Assembly: GCA_032718475.1 (NCBI GenBank)
Contig: JAUCBJ010009129.1
Span: 43,836-107,835 of the forward strand
Length of the DNA: 64,000 nucleotides
Reading direction: 5' to 3'
Source of the DNA: Nemertoderma westbladi
Lineage: Eukaryota; Xenacoelomorpha; Nemertodermatida; Nemertodermatidae
A model generated the notes under the pieces. That model did no database searches. It was not told the DNA's origin and saw only the letters and a program-made list of their open reading frames with translations. Made by a program: the position numbers and the translations under genes. How positions within the stretch are numbered: position 1 is the first letter of the stretch; each line of letters starts with the position of its first letter. This document shows, one piece after another, positions 36,096 through 46,647 of the stretch.

Positions 36096-37456
36096 TTAAC
36101 CCTATTAAACCCGGGGGGGGGGGGGGGGGGGGGGGTGTGGGTGAATATGACCCCCCCAGTGGATTGTTTGTTATAACTCAGAAACAAACGTAGTTGGGAA
36201 TCTGAAATTTTATGACTTTTCCTAAAAATCTATTGCCTTCCTAATAGTGAAAACCGTTTTCAAAAATATTGGGAACTTTTCGAGTTATAGCACCATTTTT
36301 TAACTTAACCATACTTTTGGCACTTTTTTTGAGACCTTTTTTGAAAATTACATTTCATGAAATATGATTTGTAACATCTATATTTTTGATTTACACCGGT
36401 TGTTTGGTGTTTACAATTAGATGGAATTCAAATAAATTAATTTAGAAATTTCAAACTTGTTTTTTTAGGCGGGTGCCAAGTTTTGGTGCCAGCACCAAAT
36501 TTTGAAATATTTCAATTTTGAAAATTGATTGTTTGAACCTGTTTTTTGCGCAATATGAGTTTTTTGTAGTTCTGGTTTCAATGGAATATATACGAGTTGC
36601 ACCACGTGTATCAAACTTGTCCACAAACACGGCCCTGTGCTTAAATTTTGGTGCCAGCACGAAATTTTGAAAATCCATTCAATATGAAAATCCATTCAAT
36701 AGTTCAATTGCTTGTGACAACGCCTTATGGCGGTTCTAAATTCAACGGAATAAATAATTAGCTAACTAGACATCTCAAACGTGTATTTTTCGGAAGTGGA
36801 TGCAAAATTTGGTGCTAGCTCCAAATTTTGAAAACCATCAAATACATAAATTGATTGTGTCACCTTGTTTCGTGCGTTATACGGGTTTGTGAGGGTTCTG
36901 AATTCAATGGAATAAGTAAAAATTGCATAAGAGTTTTCTAACTTGTATTTTTCGCCAGTGGGTGAAAATTGTTCTGCCAGCACCAAATTTTTGAAAATAA
37001 GCAAATTGGTCAATAGATAGTATCATCTTGTTTCTTGAGTTATGCGGGTTTATGAGGGTCCTGTATCCGATGGAATCAATAAAAACAGCACTAGACATCT
37101 CAAACTTGTACTTTTTGATGATGGGTACGAAATTTGTTGCTTGCACCCAAACTAGCCATATTGCGCCCAAAAATACGTGTAGCAATGATCTGGCAAATTA
37201 GAAATGTATTCCATTAGAATCAGCGCCCCAGAAAACCTATAAATGTAAATTTATAGCTTCGTATAAGTGAATTAAAAATTTCGTGCTCAAACCAAAAAGT
37301 GCTTAAGTTACTTGTTTTTTTTTTCATTTTTTGCCTACGTAGAGGACTAAAACGGCCATTTATAGTAATTGGATCAATTTTAAATATTTTTCAATGGATT
37401 TTGCGCCCCAGAAAACCTGAATAGAAAAAATGCTTAAAAAAAATAAGAAAAAAAAA

Positions 37457-37489
<33 letters not shown>

Positions 37490-37579
37490 TCAATATGACC
37501 CCTTCCCGGTATTTTATTTTTTTTTTATTATTTTATAGTTACTTATTTCATAGTTATTTTTAGGTACTAATAGGGTTAA
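36096..37579. mobile_element. TTAA-flanked non-autonomous DNA transposon, piggyBac-like termini (1.48 kb)
   Basis: The left edge reads TTAACCCTATTAAACCC and the right edge, on the opposite strand, TTAACCCTATTAGTACC. TTAA target sites followed by CCCT are characteristic of piggyBac-type elements. Just inside each end is a long G run (36113-36135 and 37465-37489) next to copies of GGTSAATATGACCCC (the right one reads GGGTCAATATGACCCC). The interior is non-coding and carries the 160-bp tandem repeats described separately. No transposase is present. Confidence 0.65.
36445..37190. repeat. Internal tandem repeats of about 160 bp in the TTAA element
   Basis: Four to five diverged units each contain, in order, a CTCAAACTTGTATTTTT-like word, TTTGGTGCCAGCACCAAATTTTG, a GATTGT...CACCTTGTTT segment and GGTTCTGAATTCAATGGAAT. 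The words TCAAACTTG/TCAAACGTG/CTAACTTG recur near 36450, 36609, 36776, 36937 and 37110. Related minus-strand open frames exist but are broken and repeat-derived. Confidence 0.75.
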
Positions 37580-38379
37580 GGTTTCGCTTGAATCATTAGT
37601 TAGAATTATCGCCATACGGTAATTATTTAATGGGTTAGGGTATAAGTCGGCACACACGGGTCTAAACACGATTGTCCAGGTTATCAATTGTGCTAAATTA
37701 TAGAGACTACCTGGGTTCGGTGTCAACAAAAGATAATCGATTCGACGTATCAGTGATATTATTAATCACAAGCTCAGCAATGCAAATAAAGCAAATAAAC
37801 AATATTTAATAACATGTACAATGTGAGTAATAATACAATTAATGTATAAATCTTATAATATTGCAATGTAATCTTATAATGTAATAATTCCAGTCAATAA
37901 AAGCTTGACTGGGTATTACAATGACCATAGTAAAGTATGAAACTAAAGTATGGTAAAGTTCTGTTCACCAACTGCCGTTTATATACAGAAGGCCTAGAGA
38001 GGCAACTAACAGCATCCAGGCACCACCGTGCGGTTTAAAGAAACACCTGATTTATAATACTATAAAACTAAAATGGGCATAATAATGCTAGGTGGCGTCT
38101 CAATCAGCTATTGAACTATACCAACAATCAAATCAACTATTAACCAGTGACAAAGAATAAATCCGTCTGTAAATTAAGTAACAAAACAAAGTATGGACTT
38201 TAAATCTAGATTACTCAAAATAAGTAAATTAAAACTGCAGAGAACACCTATGCAGCAACAGTGGGGATAGAGACATGGCATGATTAGCAACAGAGCCGCT
38301 TGTTTTTTTTTCAAGATTTGGATGTCAGTCGAATTGACCATTTACTTTCAATAACATTAATTTGCATATTTGCAAATTC
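37580..38379. other. Intergenic stretch left of the BEL/Pao insertion
   Basis: About 0.8 kb of AT-rich sequence with no gene that I can support. Its last five bases before the LTR, ATTGC, are the left target-site duplication. Confidence 0.4.
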
Positions 38380-38384
38380 ATTGC
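38380..38384. repeat. Target-site duplication, left (ATTGC)
   Basis: ATTGC directly precedes the 5' LTR and is repeated directly after the 3' LTR at 56760-56764. Five base pairs is a normal duplication length for BEL/Pao integrases. Confidence 0.85.
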
Positions 38385-39656
38385 TGTAAAAGCCTTTGCT
38401 GAATTGCCCCGTTATTTTTATTATCTTTTACATTAAAATACTCTGTAGTTGATTTAATAGGTGTAAGAGACCGTATTATTGCTGTATCGGTGTTTTTTAG
38501 AGGATCTAAGACCTATTTCCTCCGTATGTGTACTGTGAAAGGCATAGTTGATGATTATATGGCAATTCCATGACGCAAAGGGTGATAGCTACTCTTGAAC
38601 AGTAGTTACTATGACTACGGTTAACAGCTGATATTCATACGTGTTGATTTTCTTTGTTCTACGGCGTCTCTCAGTTCAGTCAGCCAATCAGAGCATTTTT
38701 ATGGCTCTTGTAGAGAAATTTCCTAGAAATCACTCAATGCTTTATGTGCAGTGTTTACATTCAGTCCTGAGCCAGGAGAGAGCGGCTTGGAAATATTTTT
38801 GTGCTTTTCTGTTTTAGCCTAACACTAGTAGGCTTAATTATAAGGACATATATCCGTTATCAAACTAAACATAACACACTGACTGATTGCAAAACTCAAC
38901 TTGCTTACTGTCACACTGAATCACTGTGCAACTCAACTCAAATCATAACATACCATACCTAATCAAACACTGTGCATACTTTATATTGTTATACTGCTAT
39001 TTACTGTCGGTCCTTCATAATATGGTTGATGAATTATTATATTTGGAATAACGATAAATAACCCCGAAACCCAATATTCTTGATATACCGAAGGTAAGAG
39101 AGAAAGGTTATATATAACGATTGTGACTTATGTTAAAGTGGTTTGAAGTGAATCTAATGTTATTTGATAGACCCTACATGAGTCGGTCCGTGTTCCTTTT
39201 ATATGTGACTAAAATCAGTGAAGATCGGCAGATTAGTGTGCAGTATTGTGCAGCATTGTGTATGAGTGAGACTGATAACGAAGCATTTCCTAAAGAATGC
39301 GCCATATATGTGAATTATAACTAAGCCATATCGTTGTGAGTAGTTTAAGTCATAACTCTGTTTATATAGATAGAGCGCCACGTCCTAAAGGAACTGTTAA
39401 TATTTCCCGAAGGTGAATAATATTGTCAGAGATTATATAATACTGTCAGTCGAATAATACATTAGGCTTACATAGCAATAAGATTAAGCCGTCGAACCCA
39501 ATCTCCCGGGTATATCCAGCGGGTGAATGATCGCGCACAGATTGGTTTCGACTAGTGTAGTGAATCAAATACTTGTCATAGGCTAAAAGTGATTTATTAT
39601 CTAAAAGACATCCTAATTTGGCGGGTTAAACTGCCAAAGGTCTGAAAGCGCGAACA
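38385..39656 (+). repeat. 5' LTR of the BEL/Pao element
   Basis: 1272 bp, TG...CA termini, same length as the 3' LTR. Visible differences from the 3' LTR are A versus C in GATGATT(A/C)TATGG, T versus C in GTGCAG(T/C)GTTT, and C versus T in ACTAAA(C/T)ATAAC. It contains a 64-codon open frame (39130-39324) that is identical in both LTRs but interrupted in the related LTR at 60.4-61.6 kb, so I do not regard it as coding. Confidence 0.95.
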
Positions 39657-41912
39657 ATAACGGATATAGCTTCTTTATTGCAGTAAGCAATAAAGTTGAA
39701 AGTACCGGTCAACCGGTAAACCTGAACGGTACATCTGTAGGTCAGTAGGCCCAACTGCCAGAACCGGTACTGCCGTAGGTCCGTAGGTCCAACTGCCAGA
39801 ACCGGTACTTCTGTAGGTCCGTAGGCCTAACTGTCCTAACCGGTACTTCCCGTATAAGTACATTAGTATTATTCGATTTGATTGTTGTATACCGGTAGGC
39901 TGTTTAAGAGATTAGGGACTGTACACCCCTTGTTTCTTTTGGAGCTTACTTATTTCTGTCAGTTTTATTTATTTGTAGGCCAGTATTGAACAGAAGGCGT
40001 GTAAGCCTGATCATATTGTACAGACAAGTTGTAGGCTGAGCTGTTGTCTGATTGCTGATTAAGTCTGAACGGATTGCAGTGTGTGTAGATCACCTGTCCG
40101 ATAAAGAACGGTTAGGAAGTAGGGGCAGCCATTGCTGTAAGGTAAACCCCCAACTAAAGAATAAGTCGTACTACTGGGTTAGAACGCATACTACCTAATC
40201 ATTTCGGAGTCTGCATGTCCTGTAGTTTATTTAGGTTTGAGAGTAGTCTGCCATCGTTTAGTCTGTACTTTGTTTGTGTAGTCTGTACAGGTAGCGTATA
40301 ATATTTATTTAGATAATTTGTAGGCTGGATAGTTGTCTGGCTGTTATTAGGTCGGAACGGATTTCGGTGTATGTAAAGCATCTGTCCGATAAAGAATGGT
40401 TAGGAAGTAGGGGCAGCCATTGCTGTAAGGTAAACCCCCAACTAAAGAATAAGTCGTACTATTGGGTTAGAACGCATACTACCTAATCATTTCGGAGTCT
40501 ACATATACCGTAGTTTGTTTTAGGCTTGATAGTAGTCTGTCAGTATTTGGTCTGCATTTTGTTTGAGTGGTTTGTACGCGTAGCGTAATATTTATTATTC
40601 AGAGTTTATGCGATTATTCGCAACATTCATTCCCCAAGTTTGTTCCTACAATAATTGTGTTTGTTATACATACCGCTATAGTTAAATTAACCCCGGTACT
40701 ACACGGGCTGCTTGGCGTAGGTAAAGACTGGTGATTTTGTGCACCGGTCACTCCAGCAGATGCCGTGGTTCTTTTAGCTGTTCAAGTATATTTAACTACT
40801 GATTATATGTTGTACAAGTACTCGTACCTAATTTAGGGTTTAGTGTACAGTGCTTTCCGAAAGTAATTAGTGTAGGCATTATATTTGTGTTGTAAAGTGG
40901 TTGATAGGCACATTCGATTAGCTCTATTAACTTCTAGGTAGGAACACTCCGTGATACATAACGTAGTACCTAGAGCGATACGGCTATAGGTCGTCAGGCG
41001 GTGGTATTTTTCCTATCTGGACAACGCAGTGTATTTACTACTACGTATTATTTTCAAATACCGCAGTACCCTGTCCGCTGTAATAACCAGATTTCTAACC
41101 CTTTGTTAGGCTGGTTTGTAGACTTCTTGTAAAATTACCCTGAAAATTTGTATTTTGTGTTTTTTGTAAATTTTTGTGTTTATTTAGAGATTGTAATCTC
41201 ACCCGAATTGTACGTAATTTGTAGTACTAAGTAACTTAGGTAAATTAGAATTATTTGTTTTAGTGTCCTATAAGTAACACTTCACTGAAAGCGCACCGCT
41301 TTGTGTAGTGATTACTCCCCAGAAATAATAACATTTATTTCAAACATTGATAAAACCCATTAAAACGGGTATATATATATTATAAATCAAATCTAACGAT
41401 TTATACATAGTAGGCCTGCCATACAACCATTAGGTCTCAATATCAGTTGGACTACTGCTCAAATAACGGTAATAAAGTAAGTATAGTAACCAAGTAACCC
41501 TAAAATTCAGAAATTCAATTATTTAAAATAATTGATATACCGGTATTTACGATAGGCCTATTATCTTTATTTCTATAAATTTAGGCTGAAATTATACCGG
41601 TACTTATAATTAATTCTAGTCCAGAATTATACTTATATATACTATAACTGTAAGCTGTATACCGGTATTCCCGATAGGCCTATTATATATTTATATATAT
41701 TTGTGCTAAAATTATACCGGTATTCTGTGATAAACCTAGTCTGTAATAATACTTATATAGTTATATATACTATAAGCATACCGGTATTCTAATATATTAT
41801 ATATATATCACGCTACACTGAGTAGCAGTATCGGTAATTAATTACTAGGCTAGCAGTTAATTCTGAATTACTAGACTTGCTTAGACTGTAATATAGCAGT
41901 AGGCATTCAACT
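39657..41912 (+). other. 5' leader between LTR and gag, with internal duplications
   Basis: About 2.3 kb non-coding. No TGG-type primer-binding site complementary to a tRNA 3' end is obvious directly after the LTR (the sequence reads ATAACGGATATAGC). A 287-bp tandem duplication spans about 40023-40600; both copies hold the conserved block GGTTAGGAAGTAGGGGCAGC and the following 90 bp. A smaller ACCGGTAC/GTAGGTCCGTAGG repeat lies at 39700-39860, and a roughly 125-bp imperfect repeat with ATACCGGTATT and GATAGGCCTATTAT at 41530-41800. The leader could hold packaging or splicing signals; that is speculative. Confidence 0.6.
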
Positions 41913-43613
41913 GTGCAAACCAACATGTCTGATACTAAACAGAACCTGTCAGACAGTTTATTAGATGTAACTATCTGCGACTCAGATAGAGGTGTAGAAC
42001 TGTCTAGTCCTAAGTTCAGTTCACCTCCCACTGTGAGGAAGGTCATCCCTCCAGTAGTAATAACAGAACCTAGGCTGGTCCAACATCGTAGGTCTATCAT
42101 AGGCACTCGAGCTCAGGTCAAGCGGGACCAAGAAGCAGCGGAACAGCAACAACCCGCGAGCCAAGAACTTATTTCTCAGCGGCCCGACAGCTCCAGTAGT
42201 GAAGATACTGTAGAACTGACACCCGAGCGCGGAGCAAAGATGACGGATGCGGTTTATTCGGATCCCCTTCTCATCCTTCCTGCAGCCGTACTCACTAGGC
42301 TATTGATCGCGGTGGAAGAACACCAGATCGATTGGGCGAGAAGTAAGCGATCCACTAAAGATCGTTATGAGGGATACACAAGGGAAGAGCTGAAGTCTAT
42401 GGTCGAGTCGCAATGGAACTTCCCCGGACCCGGACTCCCATTTGATTTATCAGAAGCTGCCTGGGAAGACATACACCGGATGGGAGTAGCCAAAGAAACC
42501 ATCGATCCAGCTGTGTGGAAGAGGTCCGCAGCCGGATACGCACAGGGATTCTTCAGCTCTATGGAGAGAGTAGAAAAACAACTGTTACAACAACCTCAAG
42601 GACCTCAAGAGCAGGGACAGCTGCTTTATCAAGTTAGAGAAAGAATTCTGCGAATTAGGCTAATATTATCAGCCTTTGAAGAGGCTTCTAAAAGAAGACA
42701 AGACACGTCGTTGCAAGTTGCCGTAAAGACTTGGTTTCAACGGGTGAGTCGCCAGGTTCAAGGAACAGCTCAGTGGAAAGATCAGCTGGAGGAGCGCTCA
42801 ACCCATGGAGAATCAACCGACGCTACTTTTTCCCAAGTGGAAAGTGAAGCGACGGCAGAGAAACCGCGTAAGAGGGATGCCATTGACATCTATCTGTCAG
42901 ACTATCAACGTTTTGTAGGAGATGAAGAGTTGAGGAGAAGGTTAGCGGGACTTAGTCCTAATAGTGAAGGAGCCCAGCGTGTGTTGGATGCAATTGATGT
43001 GGATAGATTAGCGGCGAACCAAGCTAAATTCGATGAACAACTACGCATCGCTAGAGATCAAGAGGAAAGGGTTAAGAAAAAACGTATAGAAGATAGAAAG
43101 GCAGCGGCAGTAGCAGCAGCAGTGGCATCGGCAGAAGCGGAAAGAAAGGCGGCAGCAGCAGAGGCCGAAGCGGAAAGAAAAGTGGCAGAGGCAGTAGCAG
43201 AAGCAGAAAGGAGAGCGACTGAAGAACTCACCCAGTTAGAATTGGAAAACATTCAGGAGAATCAAGACTGCATAAATAAACAGTTAACAGCTAGCAATAT
43301 GCAGATGATGAATCGATCTACTCCCAAAAGACAGGGATATACATCATCTGAGGAAGGCGATACCACCGACACTGAAGGCAAAGGAAATAGATCTCATCTA
43401 AGTAGACGCAAAAGAACATTCCATCGTCAGAAATTGCCTGATTTGCCTCCAGCTGTTAGAAGGCAACTAAATAACATCAACTTAGGTAGTACAGAACCCA
43501 CAGACCAAATAATTAAAATAGAAAGACTCCCTACTATAGTAGATGAGCCTGAAATAATTAGGCCTGTTTTTGAAAACACCCCTTCGGGGGGGGGGCACAC
43601 CTGTGCTCCCTAA
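41913..43613 (+). CDS. BEL/Pao Gag, N-terminal portion
   Basis: 566 codons from the first ATG after the leader. The N-terminal 100 residues are polar and probably disordered. Residues about 110-300 look helical (LIAVEEHQIDWARSK, WNFPGPGLPFDLSEAAWEDI, YQVRERILRIRLILSAFEEA). Residues about 379-460 form an Ala/Glu/Arg-rich coiled coil (SAEAERKAAAAEAEAERKV and neighbours) built from a GCAGMA-type coding repeat. I recognise no named domain. The frame runs into a run of G at about 43587 and stops at 43613, while the next frame continues the protein from 43570. A one-base change in the G run, by sequencing error, mutation or programmed slippage, would explain the break. Confidence 0.8.
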   Translation: MQTNMSDTKQNLSDSLLDVTICDSDRGVELSSPKFSSPPTVRKVIPPVVITEPRLVQHRRSIIGTRAQVKRDQEAAEQQQPASQELISQRPDSSSSEDTVELTPERGAKMTDAVYSDPLLILPAAVLTRLLIAVEEHQIDWARSKRSTKDRYEGYTREELKSMVESQWNFPGPGLPFDLSEAAWEDIHRMGVAKETIDPAVWKRSAAGYAQGFFSSMERVEKQLLQQPQGPQEQGQLLYQVRERILRIRLILSAFEEASKRRQDTSLQVAVKTWFQRVSRQVQGTAQWKDQLEERSTHGESTDATFSQVESEATAEKPRKRDAIDIYLSDYQRFVGDEELRRRLAGLSPNSEGAQRVLDAIDVDRLAANQAKFDEQLRIARDQEERVKKKRIEDRKAAAVAAAVASAEAERKAAAAEAEAERKVAEAVAEAERRATEELTQLELENIQENQDCINKQLTASNMQMMNRSTPKRQGYTSSEEGDTTDTEGKGNRSHLSRRKRTFHRQKLPDLPPAVRRQLNNINLGSTEPTDQIIKIERLPTIVDEPEIIRPVFENTPSGGGHTCAP

Positions 43614-46600
43614 AGCTACCTCTAAATTCCCTCTACATAGCACTAAGCTACCTGTGCCCAGTAGAACTGCCCAGGAGACAGTTCAGGTCCTGGACCCCGA
43701 GCGAAATATTCCTGATTTGTCGCCCGTGGTCCCTCGTCCGCCCGCTACAACGTTAGCGACTCCCGCTTCGGCGGTCGAATGGGTGGACGAGAGACGGCGG
43801 GGGATGGATCTCCTGCTCGGGCAGATGCAGGAGACGGTTCAGCAATTCAAGGGCACAGTAAGGGAAAGTAGGCTTGAGTTGCAAGAAGTGCAGCAAAGTA
43901 TCGCGCTAGAACGCGATAAATTAGTAAATACACAAAGGGGTATACCACCACCCCCTGTAACAATGTGTCAACCTGTTAGGTCTGAAGTATCTCATGCGCA
44001 AGGTGTGGAGCCTACACGCATCTATACTGCTAGCGAAGTAGAAACTCCTATAGTGAACCCTATTAAGGGTAATTATAGACCTGTTGATAATGACATTCCC
44101 TATAGAACTGATCATAATCCGAGAAATTTATATACCGATAACTCGATATTAAATAACACGATGGCCCAAGAAAGTTTTACGCGTCAAATGGCTAGAACCG
44201 AAGCCCGGCAAGCGGTAAAGGTGGGAGAGATCGTCAAGTTCAATGGAGATAAGATGAAATGGTTACCTTTTAATGAATATTACAAAGATAACATACAGAA
44301 CTCTGTACTATCTAATGGAGAAAAACTTAGATACCTCATCGAGTGCTTGGAAGGATCTCCCAAGTTAATGGCGTTAAAGTTTATTGGACATCCAGACGGA
44401 TTAAGACAAGTTTGGGATACACTAAACATCAGGTATGGTAATAGGAATAACATCGCTGGGTATTTGTATGCAAAGTTGGTAGCGCCCCGAAAGTTTATTA
44501 GCAGCGGGATTATCGAGTTTTCCGATGAGATCCAGGAGATCTGCAGACAATTAGATTGGCTAGGTAAGTCTCATGAGTATCAGAACACTATGGTTATTAG
44601 AGCAGTGGCTTCTACTTTACCGAAAGGTGGAGTAGGTACACGCTGGGATAAGAAAGTGTTATATATGATGGAACAACAACGACGAGACCCTACCATGGCT
44701 GATCTCATGTCATTCCTAGATGGAGAAGTGAAATTACAGCTCCTGAAACTGTCCAGAGAGAAGACACCGGAAAACAAGGTAAGTGAAAAACCCGTCTCTA
44801 GGAGAAAGGTAACACCAGTGTGTTATACAGACGACGGTGAAAGCCAGACTTCTCAAGGAGAAGATAGCGGGAAAGACACTGAGAGATCTTATTACGTAAA
44901 TAAAATGCCTAAAGATCAGGTAAGTAAATTCAAGTCTCGAACAAATGACAGGAGAGAACAGGTAAGAAAAACTCCTCCTACGTCTCCCAAGAGAATTCAG
45001 GTGAGAAAGCCCGAAGAAAAGGCAAGTGTACACAATGTGACTCAGATTAAGGTAAGTAACATCAAACCGAAATGTGCGCTGTGTGACGGGACCCACCATT
45101 TGAATATGTGTGATAAATTCCTGAAGAAGTCATTAACGGAGAGACGTGAAGTCATGTGGGACAAGCGGTTGTGTTATAATTGCCTCAGACAAGGACATCA
45201 ATGGCGAACCTGTTACTCAGACATAAGGTGTGCAAAGTGTGGTGCGAAACATCATATCTTGTTGCACGCTGAATTCGATCGAAATAGTCCTAATCAGGTA
45301 AGTGATTCCGAACTACATGTCCAATTCAGTGATGTGAACGACACTGATCAATCTGAGATGGAAGGATTCTATACGGACGAGTTCTCCGACGAAAACGAAT
45401 CCTGTTACATGATAAATACCGCAGTGTATCGAGCACTCACATATGAAAAAGATACAGACAGCGACTTTACTCTAACTACTTCTGAGCGACAACCATCGTG
45501 GAAAGCACCAACTTCCAATGTAGGAATCCGAGAATTTCCTGTAGTCCAGTTACGGGTCCATGGACCTCAGAAGAGCTATATAGTGAACGCCCTCCTGGAC
45601 TCCGGCAGCACAGGAACATTCATTGATAAAGAACTAGCCGAAGACATCTTCGTTGGACAACCCAAGTTCCGAACTAAGCTAAACATGTCCGGCATTATGC
45701 AAGTTTGGAAATCTACAGTAACAGCTGATTATTATGTAGGCGCGTTGTCCACCCCACAAGACGAACTAGGAGAACATAGCATAAGGTCGGTGAAAATGGT
45801 GGCTATAAAGAACTTCGCTACTACTCAAGCAGACCTTTATAATTGGGACGAGGATGAGAGCATCCAACATCTTAAGATACCTCGATTCCAGACTGATTAT
45901 CCTGGAGTGCAAATACTCATCGGCCAAAACGCGCATGAGGCGCTGGAGACATTGGAGAAACGGCCTGCTCAACCGCAGCCACTACAGACCTATGCGGTAA
46001 GAACTAGAGTAGGTTGGTACTTTACTGGCCCTTCCCGTAGAACACTCAGAGAAAGACTACCGCAAGAGCGCGTCTACCAGGTGAGTGAATGGGAAGATGA
46101 TACTAGTGAGGGAGACGATTTAACTGAGGGAACCCCATACTCCTCAGATAACGACGACATTCACCAGCTTTTTGATGAGGAGAATACCATCGATCTCCTT
46201 AAGGAAAACGAGGCTTGGCAAAACCAAATGAACTTATGTCAACTTCTTTATCCAACTGAACGAGAAGCTTATAACGACGAGTTAAATGACGTCATTGAGC
46301 GTTGTAACGCCAAGACTCGAGATGAACATGCCGTAAGATTCTTTACGCAAGAGGCGGTAGAGCCCAATTCCTACGATAAAGCCTTGTCGGTGGAAGAGGA
46401 AAGGGCCAAGCAGATCCAAGAGACAACTACACGTTTCCTCAAAGATCAAGGTAGGTATGAAGTCGGTCTACCTTTCCACAAGAGAGAACCGAAGTTCATC
46501 AATAACAGACCCTTGGCGGAAAAAGAATCGCGCAACTCCATCGACGCCTTACGGCTAATTCTTCAGCTAAAGCAATGTATCAAACACAGCTGGAGAAATT

Positions 46601-46647
46601 TATTAGTAAGGGATACGCGGAGAGAGTACCGGAAGAAACACCTGTGA
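43570..46647 (+). CDS. BEL/Pao Gag (nucleocapsid) and aspartic protease
   Basis: 1025 codons. Residues about 205-400 match the BEL/Pao gag region (DUF1759 type): FNGDKMKWLPFNEYYKDNI and LIECLEGSPKLMAL. Zinc knuckles follow: CALC...C at 502-514, CYNCLRQGHQWRTC (CX2CX4HX4C) at 535, and CAKCGAKHH just after. The retropepsin active site is LLDSGSTGTFID with the catalytic Asp at residue 677 (45598), in a DUF1758-type domain, followed by an HLKIPRF-type and LIGQNAHEAL segment. The C-terminal part leads into the RT and passes to the next frame near 46550, where homology switches frames. The printed start is simply the first Met in this frame; translation presumably enters from the upstream Gag frame. 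Seven splice-donor-like words lie in this ORF (see findings). Confidence 0.9.
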   Translation: MKTPLRGGGTPVLPKATSKFPLHSTKLPVPSRTAQETVQVLDPERNIPDLSPVVPRPPATTLATPASAVEWVDERRRGMDLLLGQMQETVQQFKGTVRESRLELQEVQQSIALERDKLVNTQRGIPPPPVTMCQPVRSEVSHAQGVEPTRIYTASEVETPIVNPIKGNYRPVDNDIPYRTDHNPRNLYTDNSILNNTMAQESFTRQMARTEARQAVKVGEIVKFNGDKMKWLPFNEYYKDNIQNSVLSNGEKLRYLIECLEGSPKLMALKFIGHPDGLRQVWDTLNIRYGNRNNIAGYLYAKLVAPRKFISSGIIEFSDEIQEICRQLDWLGKSHEYQNTMVIRAVASTLPKGGVGTRWDKKVLYMMEQQRRDPTMADLMSFLDGEVKLQLLKLSREKTPENKVSEKPVSRRKVTPVCYTDDGESQTSQGEDSGKDTERSYYVNKMPKDQVSKFKSRTNDRREQVRKTPPTSPKRIQVRKPEEKASVHNVTQIKVSNIKPKCALCDGTHHLNMCDKFLKKSLTERREVMWDKRLCYNCLRQGHQWRTCYSDIRCAKCGAKHHILLHAEFDRNSPNQVSDSELHVQFSDVNDTDQSEMEGFYTDEFSDENESCYMINTAVYRALTYEKDTDSDFTLTTSERQPSWKAPTSNVGIREFPVVQLRVHGPQKSYIVNALLDSGSTGTFIDKELAEDIFVGQPKFRTKLNMSGIMQVWKSTVTADYYVGALSTPQDELGEHSIRSVKMVAIKNFATTQADLYNWDEDESIQHLKIPRFQTDYPGVQILIGQNAHEALETLEKRPAQPQPLQTYAVRTRVGWYFTGPSRRTLRERLPQERVYQVSEWEDDTSEGDDLTEGTPYSSDNDDIHQLFDEENTIDLLKENEAWQNQMNLCQLLYPTEREAYNDELNDVIERCNAKTRDEHAVRFFTQEAVEPNSYDKALSVEEERAKQIQETTTRFLKDQGRYEVGLPFHKREPKFINNRPLAEKESRNSIDALRLILQLKQCIKHSWRNLLVRDTRREYRKKHL

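Noticed and set aside
39130-39324. 64-codon frame identical in both BEL/Pao LTRs (also at 56233-56427)
   Set aside because: Identity reflects the recent age of the LTRs. The matching region of the diverged LTR at 60.4-61.6 kb contains a stop in this frame.
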